Below, in pieces: positions 6,255 through 8,091 of a stretch of 8,091 nt of DNA; positions within the stretch are counted from its first letter, which is position 1, and each line of letters opens with the position of its first letter. Below the pieces are notes generated by a model. That model was given only the letters and a program-made list of their open reading frames with translations. It did not search any database and was not told where the DNA came from. The DNA comes from an uncultured Bacteroidota bacterium (GTDB taxonomy: Bacteria; Bacteroidota; Bacteroidia; Bacteroidales; SZUA-534), in contig CALABN010000090.1 of assembly GCA_937885735.1 (NCBI GenBank), forward strand, positions 1 to 8,091, written 5' to 3'. The position numbers and the translations under genes were made by a program.

Positions 6255-8091
6255 TTAGAATTTAACCTCTACACCGAAACCGAAACTTTTGGTTTGTGGC
6301 ATTGAAAAACGTTCAAAGCCACCAGTCATATTTCCTGTTCCTTGTGATGATTCTGGATCGAAATTGTCTAACTCCGACCACAACAAAATATTTCTTGCAA
6401 AAGCTGACACTGACACATTAACCTTAGGTATGATGTTTTCAGGCAAACTGAGCTTAAGAGCTACTTCACGTAACTTCACAAACGAATTGCCATATACTGC
6501 AGCTTCCGAGATATTGCCTAAAACATCGCTATACAACGACTGATAAGCACCAGGATCATTTACCCCGCCTCGAACTATATCATTTTTTGAGCCATCAGAT
6601 TTGTATCCATCATAAATAAATGTAGAAGTACGGTCTTCAGTTTTAGCAGAAACGCCATACATGTCCAAACAGTTGTTAGAACCATTGTACATATGTCCAC
6701 CTTGTTTCCACTCCAACACTGCACTTAATGTTATATTCTTATAAGTCAAATCAGAAGTAGATCCAAATATGAAATCAGGAGAGACTTTATCTATCACTTT
6801 TTCTGCTTTCGCCTTCATCGGCATACCATAAGTTCTTGATGTTGGATCTTCATCTACAAGAATTCTTCCTTCATCGTCACGAGCAAAAGAGACTCCGTAT
6901 ATTACAGGCATTTCATATCCGGCACCAAGACGAACCTGAGGATCGACAAAACCACCTAAAAAGATGCTCTCCACTCCATCGGCCAAGGCATCAACCTTGT
7001 TTTCCATCTTAGTGTAATTGAAATTCAAATTCCACTCCCAATCCTTATTCCTTACTGGCGTTGTGTATATGACAATTTCGTGAGTATTGGTATGAGCCTT
7101 ACCTGAATTCATTGTGAGAGAACTAACTCCTGTTGAACCGGCCAAAGGCACATCAAAAATCTGATCCTTGATATTTTGTTTAGAATATGTGTAATCTACG
7201 CCCAATCGATTATGGAAGAATTTCAAATCCACACCCAACTCATAACTTTTGGTGTTCTGTGGTTTTAAATATGGATCGTAGATTGTTGACGATGGAACAT
7301 AAGCATTCACGCCATTAATAGGATATGAAACAGGTGTTCCTGCCCACATTCCACCTCCGTATGATGGAGTTTCATAAAATGGCTCATAATACTTTTCAGC
7401 CATGCCTACTTCGGCAAAAGAGAAACGCAACTTGCCAAATGAAAGCCATGACAAGTCTTTCAACACTGGAAGTTCAGAAGCCACAAATCCTAAAGATACA
7501 GACGGATAGAAAAATGATCTATTGCCATTTGGCATTATAGAAACAATATCATTACGACCTGTGGTATTCAAATACAACATTCCATTATAATCCAATGATG
7601 CACTATAAAAGAAACCTACAGTACGATATGTTTTTTGTTTTTCATAAACGGAAGGAGTGCCTTTCAAGTTTTCAACATGGTTCCAGCCTCCAAAATTGAA
7701 TTTTTCGCCATATTCCTCGTATGATTTATAACGTTCATGATTGAATTCATTACCTGCAATGAAATTGAAATTCAATCCTTCGACTATATTCCAATCGTAA
7801 TTAATAGTCAACAACGAATTCACGGTAGCATCGGTTATGCCATAATTATCTATCATACCTTCATCGTCCTTGCTGCCATATCCCCAAATATCTTGATTAT
7901 GAGTAGTATAAAAATCCATACCCAACTGATATTTTGCATTAAGCTTCATAGTTTCATTTAAATCAGTATTAAAGGCTATATTGGCATTCCCTATAAAACG
8001 ATTTGTTTCTTCATTAAAAGTATTGTTTTTTGCCACCCAATATCCAACTGCAATAGGAACAGGCATATAAGCACCCCATTTACCTTTGTTT
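6255..8091 (-). CDS. SusC/RagA-family TonB-dependent outer-membrane transporter (5' end missing)
   Basis: Outer-membrane beta barrel that imports the ligand held by SusD, powered through TonB-ExbBD. The reading frame stays open to the window edge at 8091, giving 612 visible residues, with NKGKWGAY preceding the first Met at 8066; that Met is internal, not the start. SusC proteins are usually about 1000 residues or more, so the signal peptide, the N-terminal Ig-like extension, the TonB box and most or all of the plug lie outside. What is visible is barrel: alternating aromatic strands, the TGRND...GNRSFFYPSVSLGF motif (about 7500-7562), KLRFSFAEVG (about 7400-7430), TKSYELGVDLKFF (about 7220-7260), DNFDPESSQGTGN near 6330-6370, and the C-terminal strand SFGFGVEVKF ending in Phe, the signal for barrel insertion. 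No stop or frameshift is seen. It is the first visible gene of the operon; its promoter is outside the window. Confidence 0.96.
   Translation of the reverse strand, partial: NKGKWGAYMPVPIAVGYWVAKNNTFNEETNRFIGNANIAFNTDLNETMKLNAKYQLGMDFYTTHNQDIWGYGSKDDEGMIDNYGITDATVNSLLTINYDWNIVEGLNFNFIAGNEFNHERYKSYEEYGEKFNFGGWNHVENLKGTPSVYEKQKTYRTVGFFYSASLDYNGMLYLNTTGRNDIVSIMPNGNRSFFYPSVSLGFVASELPVLKDLSWLSFGKLRFSFAEVGMAEKYYEPFYETPSYGGGMWAGTPVSYPINGVNAYVPSSTIYDPYLKPQNTKSYELGVDLKFFHNRLGVDYTYSKQNIKDQIFDVPLAGSTGVSSLTMNSGKAHTNTHEIVIYTTPVRNKDWEWNLNFNYTKMENKVDALADGVESIFLGGFVDPQVRLGAGYEMPVIYGVSFARDDEGRILVDEDPTSRTYGMPMKAKAEKVIDKVSPDFIFGSTSDLTYKNITLSAVLEWKQGGHMYNGSNNCLDMYGVSAKTEDRTSTFIYDGYKSDGSKNDIVRGGVNDPGAYQSLYSDVLGNISEAAVYGNSFVKLREVALKLSLPENIIPKVNVSVSAFARNILLWSELDNFDPESSQGTGNMTGGFERFSMPQTKSFGFGVEVKF

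Noticed and set aside
6255..8066. Taking the Met at 8066 as the start of a short 603-residue transporter
   Set aside because: The frame continues open upstream to the edge, and a SusC protein without signal peptide and plug would not work; the gene is simply cut by the window.
1..8091. CRISPR array, insertion sequence, tRNA, phage or defence genes
   Set aside because: No regularly spaced repeats, transposase motifs, terminal inverted repeats or tRNA-like cloverleaf were found on either strand by eye.

Overview
The window looks like a piece of a Bacteroidota (order Bacteroidales-like) chromosome. The case rests on a SusC/SusD pair, Bacteroidetes-style lipoprotein signals (a Cys followed by acidic residues), the absence of clear Shine-Dalgarno sequences, and candidate TAnnTTTG-type -7 boxes upstream of two genes. 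All five genes lie on the minus strand, so transcription runs from base 8091 towards base 1. No tRNA, rRNA, CRISPR array, insertion sequence or phage gene was seen.

In reading order, 8091 to 3925 is the end of a nutrient-uptake operon. It holds a SusC-family TonB-dependent outer-membrane transporter (5' part beyond the window edge), a SusD-family surface lipoprotein, and a small SusE-position surface lipoprotein. The genes are separated by only 14-15 bases, and the operon closes at a very clean intrinsic terminator at 3877-3907. The three products should form one outer-membrane complex: the lipoproteins capture a ligand at the surface and the SusC barrel imports it. No degradative enzyme or regulator is visible on this side of the operon, so the ligand cannot be assigned.

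Beyond a 236-base gap (3689-3924) lies a second unit. It begins with a large secreted, mostly helical TPR-like protein of 883 residues that I do not recognise by name. After a further 122 bases comes ribBA, the bifunctional riboflavin-biosynthesis enzyme, which is cut at its 3' end by the start of the window. A probable -7 promoter box sits just upstream of ribBA, so it may be transcribed from its own promoter.

Base composition seems to change at the terminator. Hand-counted 60-base samples are about 33-38% G+C in the Sus operon and about 43-52% in the TPR gene and ribBA. This fits an accessory uptake operon inserted beside core genes, but it rests on a few samples only. Overall the window is a fairly ordinary Bacteroidales neighbourhood. 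The least explained items are the TPR protein and the cysteine-rich third gene of the Sus operon.
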